Positions 1 through 11,336 of a stretch of 64,000 nt of DNA are shown one piece after another. A program made the position numbers and the translations under genes. Location: contig OW804096.1 of assembly GCA_942159475.1 (NCBI GenBank), forward strand, positions 45,011,744-45,075,743, written 5' to 3'. The notes under the pieces are model-generated. The model was not told the origin of the DNA and made no database searches. It saw nothing but the letters and a program-made list of their open reading frames with translations. Source of the DNA: Sthenelais limicola (taxonomy: Eukaryota; Annelida; Polychaeta; Phyllodocida; Sigalionidae). Numbering within the stretch: the first letter of the stretch is position 1; every line of letters starts with the position of its first letter.

Positions 1-112
1 GATACTCATCATATATATCCATATTTGTTGTATCCACAATTATTATATATATCAAGAATTTCATCACATGTGACCTTGTAGAAAACGTGAATGACAAAAA
101 AAAATGTATTAC

Positions 113-3100
113 CTCTACATCCTTGGCGTTAACATCACAATTCTGCAAAAGGGATTTCACACGTGCGACATCATCTTCTTTACACCAATCGAATACGGAC
201 TTGTCCTCATCCGAAATGTCCACGTCATCATTTGCCATCGTACTTACAGCTACGCCTAGTCCACCCTTAGGTTTTCCAATACCAACCTGGAGTGGAGGAA
301 ATATAACATAAATGGAATAGAATAGAACAGAATCATGGGACGATGGTCAGTCTTAACAATGTGATATCGTGTCACATAAATGTTTTTTTCTTTACTCTCG
401 CCCTGGCCGCATATATATTTCAAACGTGAAGAGTCTTAATCATTCCCCACATCCCCTTACACAGATTTAGTACTAGTCTTTTCGATTCACTAAACGATGA
501 ATGACAGTGGAAGAAATGGTTATATTTAAGCAAATACCACAGCTGTAATAGTGTCCTAATGCAGAACCAAGAAAACAAAATAAAATCAGAATGTTTGTTT
601 ACTAATCATCCAATTAATCGCAATTTTAGATACCTTCTCTTCCCAATTCGAGTCTACTTCTGAAACTTCTAGGGCGTACTCCTCCATAGCATCTACTTTT
701 GGCATATCACCCAAACTTGTCCATGCATCCCTAAAATGATAAGAAATAAACTTCGTTTTAAATTCGATCAGCTGGCCTGTTCATCAATTCATACGTGATT
801 CATAACGACCCGAGGAAATTATTATGCATATATATGCGGCGAAAATTATCATTGTGGGGTAGACCTTGATTAGAGAACAAAATAGAAGACAAGACATCAG
901 CAGTATTTAAAATATTCAGTATCCAAATAGCGAAATGCTTAGCATAGGAAGGAGACAACTTACCATTTTTGCTTCCCCTGGAAATCGAAGAAACCTGGCC
1001 TTTGTGTATTACAAGGTCCTTCATGGCCCTGTCAAAAACAATACGAGATTATCTAAACAGTTCATACTGTATTTGCAGGGTATGTTGCACGAGATCATAT
1101 CGCTATTTGTGGGGTGTTCAATGAGATAGCGCTAACATAAGGATATGAGATGCTCTCGCGCACGACGGATTTGTTTTGTATCTATTTATTTATTTATTTA
1201 TTTGAGGTCTATATAATATTTAAACATTCACATGAAAATACGCACTGCCCACTATGGACGTATCACGGCGTTGCCTTATCATTATTTTACTACTAAATCC
1301 AATGGTGTGATGAGAGTACGTTTACTGAAGAAAATACATATTAGGATAGGTTAACATTACAATAATAATAATTCCTTAACAATACCTCATGGAACGACGG
1401 CATACATAAGAAGGAATCTTGTATAATTTAATGACAGCTTTGATTTTGTGATGATTTTTTACTATAAACTTATGAATTAGTCATTATAAACTATTATAGA
1501 GGCAAAATGATGCATCCTGACTACACATACCAAGGGTGGTATTTGGACATAAACTAGCTACGGGTATGCAATGCAGGAGAAAGAAAGAAAGAAAGATAGT
1601 CAGCACTACAATAGTAATACTAAACTTTAGTTATTTCAGTAAGTCCAGCTTTAGTAAGGCTCGAGGTAAGACTAATTACGTGACCGTATTCCTTCAAACT
1701 TTCAAAGGAGTAGGACTGGGATTTTACAAAAAACTTGTAAATACATTATATTTATTCATTTTAATCAAATTTAAGAAGGGCAATTCTTCTTTATTAACAT
1801 GTAACATTAACGTGTTTATTGCAACTTATTTAACCGTGAAAAAGTCAAAATCCACTAAGAAGCTTATGATTGAGCCAGAGGGGTGGTTGGATTGGAGGCA
1901 GGACCCAAGCACCCCAGGATCGTAGCGTCCAGACCCTAGCGTCTAGCGCCCAGACTGAAGCTCCCCAGCCTTGGATCGAAGCACCCACGGCTTGGATCGA
2001 AGCGCCCAGACTGTTTACTAATCAATTAATTACTTTTATTAGTCTATTTTTACTTGGGACAGTTTACTACCCCCTTTACTGACTTAGGACCACCAATTTA
2101 AGGTTAGGTTTAGGGTTAGTTTTGGTACTGTTTAGTGTTAACAGTCTGGGCGCTTCTATCCTGGCCGTGGGCGCTTCGATCCAAGACCAGGGCACTAGCG
2201 TCCAGGCTTGGGCGCTAGGATCTTGGGACGCTACAGTCCTGCAATCATTGGATTTCGAGTTTCATACCCTCTCCTAGTATTAACTATCTATTCTTTTTCT
2301 AGGCTTCTAGCTATGCCTAGATAGCCGTGTCTATCTCTATATAGTTCTGCTGTAGATAGCTGTCTCAACATAGTAGTGTATGAGGTCTGGAAAACTTGGA
2401 CAGCACTGGGCTCGGACCGTGGTATACTGGGACTGTGGTATGCTCGGATTGGGTATGGTCAGACCAGGGGGTTAGTGGACTCGGACCGGGCATAGCTTTA
2501 GGCAGAACAACGAGACTACTTCCCCTAGTCTCGTTGGGCAGAACATATACGATATGTATAGTCAAAATAATTCTTTTATTAGTCAGTTTTACTACAGACA
2601 CTCAACTACTACCTTTACTGACTTAGGACAACCAATTTTAGCCATTTAGGGTTAGGTTTAGGGTTAGTTTTCGTATGGTATGGTTTGGTCCGAGTCCACT
2701 AACCCTAGGCAACTGTACTGCCCCTTTACAGTACTACGTTAACTGTATCTAGTACAGCAGAACTGTATAGAGATAGACACGGCTATCTAACTAACCCCCT
2801 GGTCCGAGACCACTAACCCCCTGGTCCAACTCCTCTAACCCGCCCGATCCGACATCACAGTGGTCCGTCTTCTCTAGGAAGCTACTGTATAGGGTCAGTA
2901 TAGACAGTATTAAAATATAACTATAGTATAGTTGACTAGCTATGCCTAGTTAGAATATCTCTCCCTGGCCCTGTTATCTCCGCGGAAATAGGCACCCTGG
3001 TTAGCTATGCCTATGCCTATGGCCTATGCATATATATATTATAATTATTTATACTTATAGGGTGCACTGGCCATTGCCATTATATAGAGCACAGGCAGCT

Positions 3101-3426
3101 AAGCAGGCAAATGAACGCCATGGGCATATGATCAAACAGACACTGATCGGTCACTCAGCCCTAGGCTTCCATTGCCTAGCCTTGGACTGGTCACGACATT
3201 AATCCCAGTCTCCCGTAGAACTTCTAATATCGCCCGCGTAAACAACATAATTTGACATGGCCTTAACATGATAATGGTAGCATGGAAATAAAGTCACCTG
3301 TTTGTATCTTGAGTAAAGATAAAGTAGCCTGTTCGAATCAAGCTTATCAGCAACGCTTCGGATGAATTCGGCAGCCTTTAAGAACCTCTGCCTAATTTCT
3401 TCATCCTCATCAACCGAAGCCGCCAT
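113..3426 (-). CDS. ACBD6: Acyl-CoA-binding domain-containing protein 6 (5' part, 4 exons; continues off the left edge)
   Basis: Four minus-strand coding exons join in frame: 3426-3298, 1028-964, 730-634 and 286-113, each bounded by AG/GT. Exons 1-3 form an acyl-CoA-binding fold: LLYLYSRYKQ (residues 34-43), GFFDFQGKQKW, then DAWTSLGDMPK and an EEYALEV helix. These match the ligand-binding helices of ACBP proteins. Exon 4 carries a KGGLGVAVSTM linker, an EEDK-like acidic stretch and FDWCKEDDVARVKSLL, the start of the ankyrin repeats, ending NCDVNAKDVE. ACBP followed by ankyrin repeats is the ACBD6 arrangement; the remaining repeats lie beyond position 1. The family binds long-chain acyl-CoA and supports lipid handling and protein N-myristoylation in the cytosol. 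The start at 3426 is the only ATG that gives the normal short acidic N-terminus. Intron 1 (1029-3297) holds fold-back repeats. The neighbouring plus-strand gene points away. Confidence 0.93.
1185..1204. repeat. (TTTA)n microsatellite
   Basis: About five TTTA units inside ACBD6 intron 1. The flanks 1029-1890 show nothing else that I can recognise. Confidence 0.7.
1890..2245. repeat. Fold-back element A with a telomere-like core
   Basis: The left arm (about 1900-2010) contains repeated GCGTCCAGAC and GGATCGAAGC units. The right arm (about 2145-2240) holds their inverted copies, for example GTCTGGGCGCTTC. The core (about 2020-2140) includes ACTGACTTAGGACCACCAAT and GGTTAGGTTTAGGGTTAG, close to metazoan telomere repeats. 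The core is shared with the next element but the arms are not. The arms are themselves made of short repeats. It lies in ACBD6 intron 1 and has no coding capacity. Confidence 0.7.
2260..2990. repeat. Fold-back element B with the same core and different arms
   Basis: The inner arms are GGGTTAGTGGACTCGGACC (near 2468) and its inverse near 2686. The outer arms carry AGATAGCCGTGTCTATCTCTA (near 2318) and the inverse near 2750. The core repeats the ACTGACTTAGGACAACCAAT and TTAGGGTTAGGTTTAGGGTT segments of element A. The right flank has CTATGCCTATGCCTATGG short repeats (about 3005). It is non-coding and intronic. Confidence 0.65.
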
Positions 3427-5164
3427 GTTTACGTTTCTATCTAAGATTTTACGACATTGGTAGCTATTGGTAAGAAGACTAAATCTAATTTTAATGGAAC
3501 CAAGGCCGTAAGTTTCAATTTAACCATAGACTAGAGCACTATGTGTATACACTTTTAGATACAATTTCGAAAATCCTAAATGGTTCTTTTTTACGACAAC
3601 CATATCGTCTGAACGTGTGAGGTCGAACTGAAAATGTCCACTGGGAAACACCGTGTCTCTGGGTCTAAACGTGAGTTTATCTGGCAAAGGATATTTTCTT
3701 TCTGTTTATCACAAGTAGTTTACATTAATTGTACTCATCTCTTTCTTTCAAGCCACTGAAATCAAATAGAATCGCGTCAGATCAGTGTTATTTTGAAGGG
3801 ATTAAATGATGCGATTTGCAACTGTAAACCTAGGCCTAGGAAAACGTCTGTCACGCCGCCTATCGGTTTATTCATGGTAAACAGTAGGCCACCACCAAAC
3901 TGGGTCAACCGGCCGGGAAAATTATCTTTAAGGGGTGTTATAAACCTCGCTGTTATTTAGGAAATGACTCCCTCGTGAAGGAATATGTCTGCTTTATTGA
4001 GTTTGACAACTGCACCACATCATGTCATGCCGATCGATGTAGCCTACTTCTTACCAGGCACCAGCCCTTCCCCTTTTCATGCCCATGGCTGAAGTGAAGA
4101 AGGACAACCGGGGCCCCAAACATGCAACTGTGTGTTAGTGGTTTGTAACAGTATTCAATTCATAGTCGAGCTAAATACCCCCTCTGCGCCTCATTCTTTT
4201 CATCTTTCTTTATGATTGAGTGCACTCCTATTTAAATTCTGAATTGAAAAATGACGAAGACGTAGGCCTACCCTTTTCCTAGGTAGCTTCCACCCATTTC
4301 ATTTTACTTAGTCTATAATCTTTAGAATAAGATCTAGTATTATTATACCATGTAACTTGTAATTTACTTTAAATTGATCCCTATGTGTATTTGATTCATC
4401 CAGGATGTACACACCTCGATTCCCCACCTTTAGATAACGGGGATCGGCTGGGCCCTTTGCATGACTATTCATTTGATTTTGTATATTGTAGATCGCTACC
4501 CTATATCACCAATAATAGGGTATAATATTAATAATTCCTAACTAATAATACGCCCTATAATGGATCATGGCACCCATCCTTCATTGCGGTGCTGAGGTTA
4601 TTCCAAAGCATTTAAATATTGTTTTACCTCACTTTAAGATTTGAATCGTTTTATACTAGGATCACTCTCCATGCCGAAATTGAAATTGAAATTATTACTA
4701 TTGGTTGAGTCGAGCAAAGCAACTGTCCTAGAATACAATTAACATTATTTAATTACAACTAGCGTTATGCCTAGTTGTGGTGAAATTGCTTTATGTTAGT
4801 ATGAAGACTTGAAACATTATGTTGTTTTTTTAAATGATTTTATTAGTGATCACCAATATCCACCATCTCGGTCATACTGCTGACATTTTCTTTCCAGTTT
4901 CCACCGTTTCTCTTGAAACCATGAATATAAAAAAGTGTTCTACATAATTTCTCTTTGGTATTTCAGGCACCAATATATCTACACCAGTAAATGCGATCCA
5001 GCTGGGATATTAAACTTGCATAGTGAACTTCACAATGGATAGGAAGGCGACACGTTGTATTGTGCGTCAATTACTAGGCGAACCATTGAGTTTATTCTCA
5101 TGTTTCCGTTAGTTGTACACCATTTATTACACAACTCAGGCTTGAACTCTTGAACAGAACAAGT
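3427..5164. other. Divergent intergenic region, ACBD6 to the orphan membrane gene
   Basis: This stretch separates two divergently transcribed genes and presumably holds both promoters. A possible 5' exon donor is at about 3671 (CTAAACGTGAGT) and a possible acceptor at 4969 (TATTTCAG). Joining the ATG at 3633 through them soon reaches a stop, so neither is claimed as coding. A short upstream ORF starts at 5035. I see no TATA box I would trust and no repeat family. Confidence 0.4.
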
Positions 5165-5581
5165 ATGGGGTTCTTCCCTCTACCTCATAGACCGCGGTCA
5201 TTTCAAGGGCCACATATGACATGCCTTCAGTCCGCAGAGACGTATGCCAATCGCTTCAGGAAGCGAACTGCCGACACAAGATTCGACTTTCTCATGGAAA
5301 AATCTATACTTTATGGACATATGAGATTTCTCATCCTTCTCTCTTTTGGACTTTTTACTATGACTGCATTCGTGGTGCTTGGAGTCATGTTTATGATTAG
5401 TTATTCGCTGATGCAGTTCTTTCTACGCTTGCAATATAAACTAGCCATATTTTTAGTGATGCTTGGTCGAAGGCAGCTTCATTTTGAGGAAATTAATAAG
5501 TTTTGGTTATTCTTCTTACAAATATCATTATTATTAATAGGAGGCTTTGGATGGATATTTTTGTTATTTATAGAAACGTGA
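5165..5581 (+). CDS. Unrecognised two-pass membrane protein, 138 aa
   Basis: I do not recognise this protein. The reading frame is open from 5090; the first ATG is at 5165, giving 138 residues. The N-terminal third is basic and soluble (PLPHRPRSF, FRKRTADTRFDF). Two long hydrophobic segments follow: one from about MRFLILLSFGLF through VVLGVMFMISY (residues about 54-88), and one near the C-terminus (KFWLFFLQISLLLIGGF, about 110-136). A polar loop with LGRRQLHFEEINK lies between them. The protein ends just after the second segment, like a small ER or organelle membrane protein. A polyadenylation signal AATAAA lies at about 5826, supporting a real 3' end. It is probably the terminal exon of a gene whose 5' exons are untranslated or not identified. 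It is not transposon-like. Confidence 0.55.
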   Translation: MGFFPLPHRPRSFQGPHMTCLQSAETYANRFRKRTADTRFDFLMEKSILYGHMRFLILLSFGLFTMTAFVVLGVMFMISYSLMQFFLRLQYKLAIFLVMLGRRQLHFEEINKFWLFFLQISLLLIGGFGWIFLLFIET

Positions 5582-5825
5582 CAACATGCTGTTATCATAA
5601 AAGATGAATTTGTTTCTTACACATTTATTACATTGTCGGAACATTCCAGCTATGTGATTGTTTCATGTTAATTGTGAATATCTTTCCGTGAGCGTGTAAA
5701 AAGATGATATTTAAAGTATAGAAGGCCATAAGAATCTGTTATAATAGGATGTTGTGATAAGATATGTTAGTTCCTGAGGATGGTGAAGGATTGCCAAATA
5801 TTATGTTTGCATGGACGTTCAGTCG

Positions 5826-5831
5826 AATAAA
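5826..5831 (+). terminator. Polyadenylation signal AATAAA
   Basis: Canonical AATAAA about 245 bases after the stop of the orphan membrane-protein ORF, on the same strand. Confidence 0.5.
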
Positions 5832-6089
5832 AATGTCTTATTTGTACCTATGCATATATTTTGTTTATTACAGTGAGTATTGCTTCACAAATGATTATTA
5901 CTAGCTACATTAAAAATGGAATTTTGAGAATCTGTCATTGGTTTATTTTATCCGAATGACCACTATATTTCAACTTGACTGGTTGGACACCTTTGTCACG
6001 ATCCATAATGCCTTTATATATTTTATTATACACGCATTGCTCTGAAAACAACGTATCTAAAGTGGTTTACGCATAGTGCGTATTTCACT

Positions 6090-6425
6090 AGTGATTTACG
6101 AGGGGGTTGTCATGGCAACCAATCTGCTTTTCTGCTAAGATTACCGGTAAAATTCAAATTTATGATTCGATTTTCATGATTGAAAGTATGTACATGTATA
6201 ATAAATCTGTTAAATCTGTCGCTTAGAATTTTGCACGAGTTGCGTAGCAACGAGTTCAATATTCTAAGCAACTGAAACCAACGAGTTAGTTAACAGATTT
6301 ATTATACATCCTTTCAATCATGAAAATAGAAAAGAATTGAGTCATAAATTTAAATTTTACCGGTAATCCTAGTAAAAATAAAACAGATTGGTTGCCAAGA
6401 CAACCCCACGTAAATCACAAAATCG
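6090..6425. repeat. Long fold-back MITE (copy 1)
   Basis: The left arm (TTGTCATGGCAACCAATCTG ... ATTACCGGTAAAATT ... TATAATAAATCTGTTAA) is mirrored by the right arm (TTAACAGATTTATTATACA ... TTTTACCGGTAAT ... CAGATTGGTTGCCAAGACAA). The centre is GCACGAGTTGCGTAGCAACG. The arms match almost end to end, as in a non-autonomous DNA transposon. No ORF. Confidence 0.75.
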
Positions 6426-6849
6426 CTCGTTTTCTTTCGTCCGATTTCGGTTTTGATTATTGTATTAACATTACCCCGACTAAGTATTGATCACTTCAGT
6501 CTATAGGTCAAACTAAGTAAACTTGTTAAGATTTTTGTTGTAATAGCTTCAGATGACCCCCAACTTTTGTGTACCCCCGCGACGGATGTTTTTATTCATT
6601 CAATCTGTAGCATTTTCAATTTCACCCTCCAATGAATGTGTAGAAAATTTGGGGAAACTTGCAGCGGACATTTTTTTATTCAAACGTCAACAAATACCAC
6701 ATTTTCCCATAGACACATACTAAAGCTCTGTACTTTTCAAACGATGGTATGAAAAAAACCTAAGTTGGTGACATACTTTCCCCCCCGTTTTCTTTCTTTC
6801 TTATGTGCACGTTCTTTTTTTTCACTGACCAAAGGTGCGGAGACACTAT

Positions 6850-7110
6850 GATACTCTTTATTATACATGCATTGCTCTGAAAACAACGGGTATGTACTTC
6901 ACTAGTGAATTATGTGGGGTTTTCATGGCAATCAATCTATTTTGTTACCAAAATTACAGCTCAAATTCAAATTTATTACTCGATTTTTCTGATTGAAAGC
7001 ATATATAATTAACTAACTGGTAGGTTTTAGTCGCTTAGAGAATTGCACTCGTTGCTACGCAACTCGTGCAATATTCACGCTCCTTCAACCGACTCGTTAG
7101 TTAACCTGTA
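6850..7110. repeat. Fold-back MITE (copy 2, diverged)
   Basis: Shares TATTATACATGCATTGCTCT, the TTTTCATGGCAATCAATCT segment, the centre (here inverted, GCACTCGTTGCTACGCAACT) and CGTTAGTTAAC with copy 1. The right arm is shorter. Confidence 0.65.
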
Positions 7111-8215
7111 TGTCTAAGAAACATACAATGTCATGTTTCCTCTTAGCAATAGGTGGTAGAATACGACCCCAGGAACAGAAACAATAGAATATTAGTTTGA
7201 GCAAGTGTATTACCGGAATGTCATTTTGAAAAAGTATTCATTAGAGGCTACTTGGCGCTAATCAAAGCTTCAGAAAACTTGTATGAAATAATTTTGAGTA
7301 TAAAGTCACTTTCTCTGTGTACATGGTTAAAATATTTTAAAGCACTATGGTACGTTCCAGAATCCCAAATTAAAGTTTCTTTAATTATTGGACTGGATTC
7401 AAAACTTCTGGCCACCACATTTAATTTGAATTATTTAATGAGTCATTAGCTCGTTTATCATCGTACTTAAATTAAGTGTTCCTTCTCGCTAGTTTTACCT
7501 CTAGTGGCTCTTCCCATTTCTCACAGCTGGCAGTATGCTGACCCAATTCAACTTATTAGATCGCTGGTTTCAAAGATATCTGAGAGTAGACTAGTCTGAA
7601 AAGAAATGTACGCCGATACAAAAATCCATGGTTCAAGAGTGGCATTTGACTGGAATCTGGGGCTTTAGGGGAGTGGTCACTTGAGGATACAGAGCGGTGA
7701 TTGGTCAATCAAGATCAGTTATCTTCTGTCCACTTGGACGGGTTTCGGGTAAGTACCCTATCTTGACTTAACCTATGGGTATAGCCCCTTCAGGGCCATC
7801 CATTGCACTAAAAATTATTCAAGAATTATTAAATGAAAACACAATGTCGGTGCTCTGTATACGTCCAACATTGACATACATATATATCCTATATCATGAC
7901 TACTAGAGTTTTAATGAGAAAAGACCCATTGTCAGAGACCCTATATAAAGCTCAATTATAGGGCCTCGGAATTGGTATAGTAATTTAAAATGTTTAATTT
8001 GTATTCATCTAAATTGATCCATTTAGGGTGGTGGGCGAATGAAGATACCCTTTATAATTCATGTGCAAGGGACACGCTCCAATTAATCTCTTCATTCATT
8101 TCATGGAATCGTTTGACATATATATATGCCTATATCCATCGGAGCTCTTCATCCTGATGATATAACCGCGACAATTTAACCAGCAAAATAGGTCGCGCAT
8201 GATGTTAGAAATGTC
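7111..8215. other. Intergenic stretch, nothing recognised
   Basis: AT-rich DNA with only short open frames (for example 65 codons at 7252) that resemble no family I know. I see no RNA gene and no repeat shared with the rest of the window. Confidence 0.4.
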
Positions 8216-8219
8216 TTAA

Positions 8220-9190
8220 AGCTGCATTCTCATCTAATTTCCGTCAAAAAATGGAATTGTCTATTTAATGGTCTTTTCAGTCCAGACCCATCCAAAGGTC
8301 ACCCAGATAGACTATTAAAGGATTTTGACCTGGCCTTCTTGGTGTAAAATTCCATTATCTCCCAAAATAATGATATATAATATTTAGAGAACCCGCCGAA
8401 ACTTTGGGAATCCTTTTGGAATCGAAAAAGCAAGGATAACACTGGCTAGATATGTATATGAAGAAGGCAACTAATTGCAATATTAATCCCATTTGATCCA
8501 GACTGGCAATGTAGATCATCAAAAAAAATCATAAAAATATCCTAGAAGGAATGTAGAGGAGTTCTGGTTCGATATTAAGGACTGGATAACTAGTTTTGTG
8601 GGAATTTTTTTAACACATTACATCACCCTTTCACCCCGAAAGAAATTATATTTGGGTTGGACGGCGATAGCCAAAAAATCAAACAAATTAATTTCATTAT
8701 TCTAGTCGGTAAATCTTACATACACAGACAGAGACTCTTCGGAGAAAACAATTAATACTTCGTATGAAAACTTTATACCAGAAATTTTAAATAAAGGCTG
8801 TCAGGCCTCAAGGTAGCGGCAGAATATGATACAACTGCCAAAAAACAATTTAAACCTTGGAAAATCATCTTTAACTATCTGTAAACCCCGACATCCCAAT
8901 AGGAAGCAGGGGGAGAAATGCAAAAGTGATATTAGTGTCGAAAGAAAACAGAAAATAACGGGGAAAAAATGAAGAAAATACTTCAGAAAGACAAAGGTCC
9001 ACACAAAATTTATAATAAAAAGAAAGCGTTGTCAAGATTAATTGATCTTTCCTAGAAATGGAACGTTATAACAAGTGCTAAAACATTATACAATCTTCCA
9101 ATGATTTGTTTGATGTATCATTAATCTTTCCTGTTGTTTATATGTTTTGTTGAATAAAGATCCGATGTTGGACAACAACAAAATATTCTA
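8220..9190 (+). pseudogene. Tx1/L1-like LINE, C-terminal remnant
   Basis: Between about 8560 and 8760, two frames together read FWFDIKDWITSFVG, EIIFGLDGD and INFIILVGKSYIHRQRLF. This matches the region after the RT of L1/Tx1-type LINEs, where an I-L-L-G-K-x-Y-I-H motif is usual. Stops and frameshifts break it throughout. An AATAAA lies near 9153, close to its likely 3' end. It is related to the longer minus-strand relic at 45.6-48.9 kb. It is not a host gene. Confidence 0.6.
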
Positions 9191-11336
9191 GAAAAAGCCA
9201 TGAATCCATGAAAAACTCAGGAAATTTGAGGAAATATAAATTTGTCTTCACTTTCTTTATTTCAATCTTCCATTCTACATGCAGTACTCAGGATAAAGGG
9301 ACGAAAAAACGAGACAAATATTTTGGGGTCGCATTAGTTGGGAATGCAGCTTTAAATGATCGCTTTGGAGGACACATGGATAACACGGCATATCAGTTAC
9401 AAGTTTTTGTTATAAATAACACGACCTATATCCAATTCTATTGAATTTTGCACCTGTAACATATATACATTTCTTTTTTGCACCCATTAATCGTAACAAA
9501 CAGGTGTTTTTTTAAAAAAAAAGATAAATCTCAATCGCTACATCAGCCAAGCCACCTCAAAGGAGTAGCAATGAATGAAAAATATTCGTAAGCTATAGCC
9601 GTGGATGTAGAGTATAGGACAAGGGCAACTATAAGTAGCCTATGTGAACACTATTCCCTCCCAGTCTAGCTCGTTCCTGATCCACAGTGTGATGTCATGG
9701 TTTTATGTATACGGATGTTTACGAGGAAGCTTGAAACATTTTCACATTCAAGGCTACAACAAAATAAAACGGCGTCACATGTATTTTTTGTAAATTGTTC
9801 AGAATATATTCAGAATCGTACGGAAGTACACTTCAACGTTCACGAATTAAACATATCGATCTGTCACCCATCCCATTGATCAGTTATTTCACATACATTA
9901 CACATTTATTTCCCAGTTATTAACCTATTTATTCTGGTGTTTGTAAACTCAGACATCAACCTATAGGGCTGGCATCCAATTGGAGCGTATGGAAAATAGA
10001 CCGTAGAGGCATAGTTCACAATAACCATTAGGTTCGTCCCACATTATTATATATGTTTCTCTTTGAAGCGAGATACTCACAGAAGAATATGATTTTGGCC
10101 TTCGAACTACGCGTTATATTGCTCTTGCATGCATGGTTAATTCCCACGCTTAAATCCTCATTTTTCTGTTAATTAATTTAAGTAAAAGTGGATAACTTTC
10201 TTTAACTTTGGCGCGCTCTGAAAGTTACAACACCCCGGGGTACAAAACTAATTCCACTGAACCATGAAGACATTTACCTAACATCAACCAATTCATCTTA
10301 GAAACGCTTAGAGGGTTTCAAGGTATGGTACCAACAATTGACATAATTACATTTGAAACAGAGTATGAACAACTAATTCGACCTCAAGGAATAATTTCAC
10401 TTACAATAACGAACCGTATTATATTATATAATGCAGGCATAATGCATCATTCTGCTTCAGGGGACTGCTACTCTTCTGCAAAAAAGGATAAATCCAAATA
10501 TTCATTCAATATTGCGCGAACATTGTGTAGGCCTACTTAGGAAATGGGTTTACATTAGAACTAACTGATCTCAGAGGGCTGTCACGATCTCGGATATGTT
10601 GGAATAACTAAACGACGAATGGTGATATATTTCCTGGATGAATATCTATTATAGTGTTTGGCAATGCAGATGGTATATCGATCAAAGTCATTATTGGTTA
10701 TGGGAACGCATACCGTGATCCTGTAGGATTCATCATCCTTACCAGAATTAAATTTCTCGATGAAGTAATACAATGAAAAATAGTACTGCATCTCGGGTGC
10801 ACTATCTCGCCGTATTAGTGGTTGTTAATGACGAAATCCCGAAGAGAGGTCAAAAGATATGTTTATCTTAAAGGTATGTATAGTATCTCATATTTCACCA
10901 ATGCGATATCAACAAGTTATAGGTGATTAGTTGGCTGAGAGATTCCATTTGTTAACTAAAACGGTTGCTTTCTACTGGTATAATGTTATTCAAACGGGTC
11001 AGTTGACCGTCTTTAATAATAAATATCAAACTAAACGTCAAAACCCGCATGTCTAATTCTACTTTTGGCACATCCCATGCATAAATGCAAAACAAGCTCA
11101 TTCATGTATTGTGTCCTAGCTGACTGATATTGGTATATAGCTTGCCTATACCACCTTTATCAGTTATGACCCTCAAGATACAAGCTTACCTGTTATCAGC
11201 GAGGTCTCATGCTGGGGTATCTTTGTTTTAGGCCAGACGCATACTGGTCCAAAGTGACAGGTGGGACCATTAGAATGACTACATCACCTCCATATTTGTT
11301 TGTAGGAGTGGATTAACCCAATTGCTCTATTCCGCC
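9191..11336. other. Intergenic stretch upstream of the receptor gene
   Basis: Contains short ORFs only (78 codons at 9208, 71 codons at 10325, 69 codons minus at 10791), none with a recognisable domain. It presumably includes the receptor promoter; I see no convincing core element. Confidence 0.4.

Noticed and set aside
1536..1925. 129-codon plus ORF in ACBD6 intron 1
   Set aside because: Low-complexity composition, no domain, runs into fold-back element A; judged non-coding.
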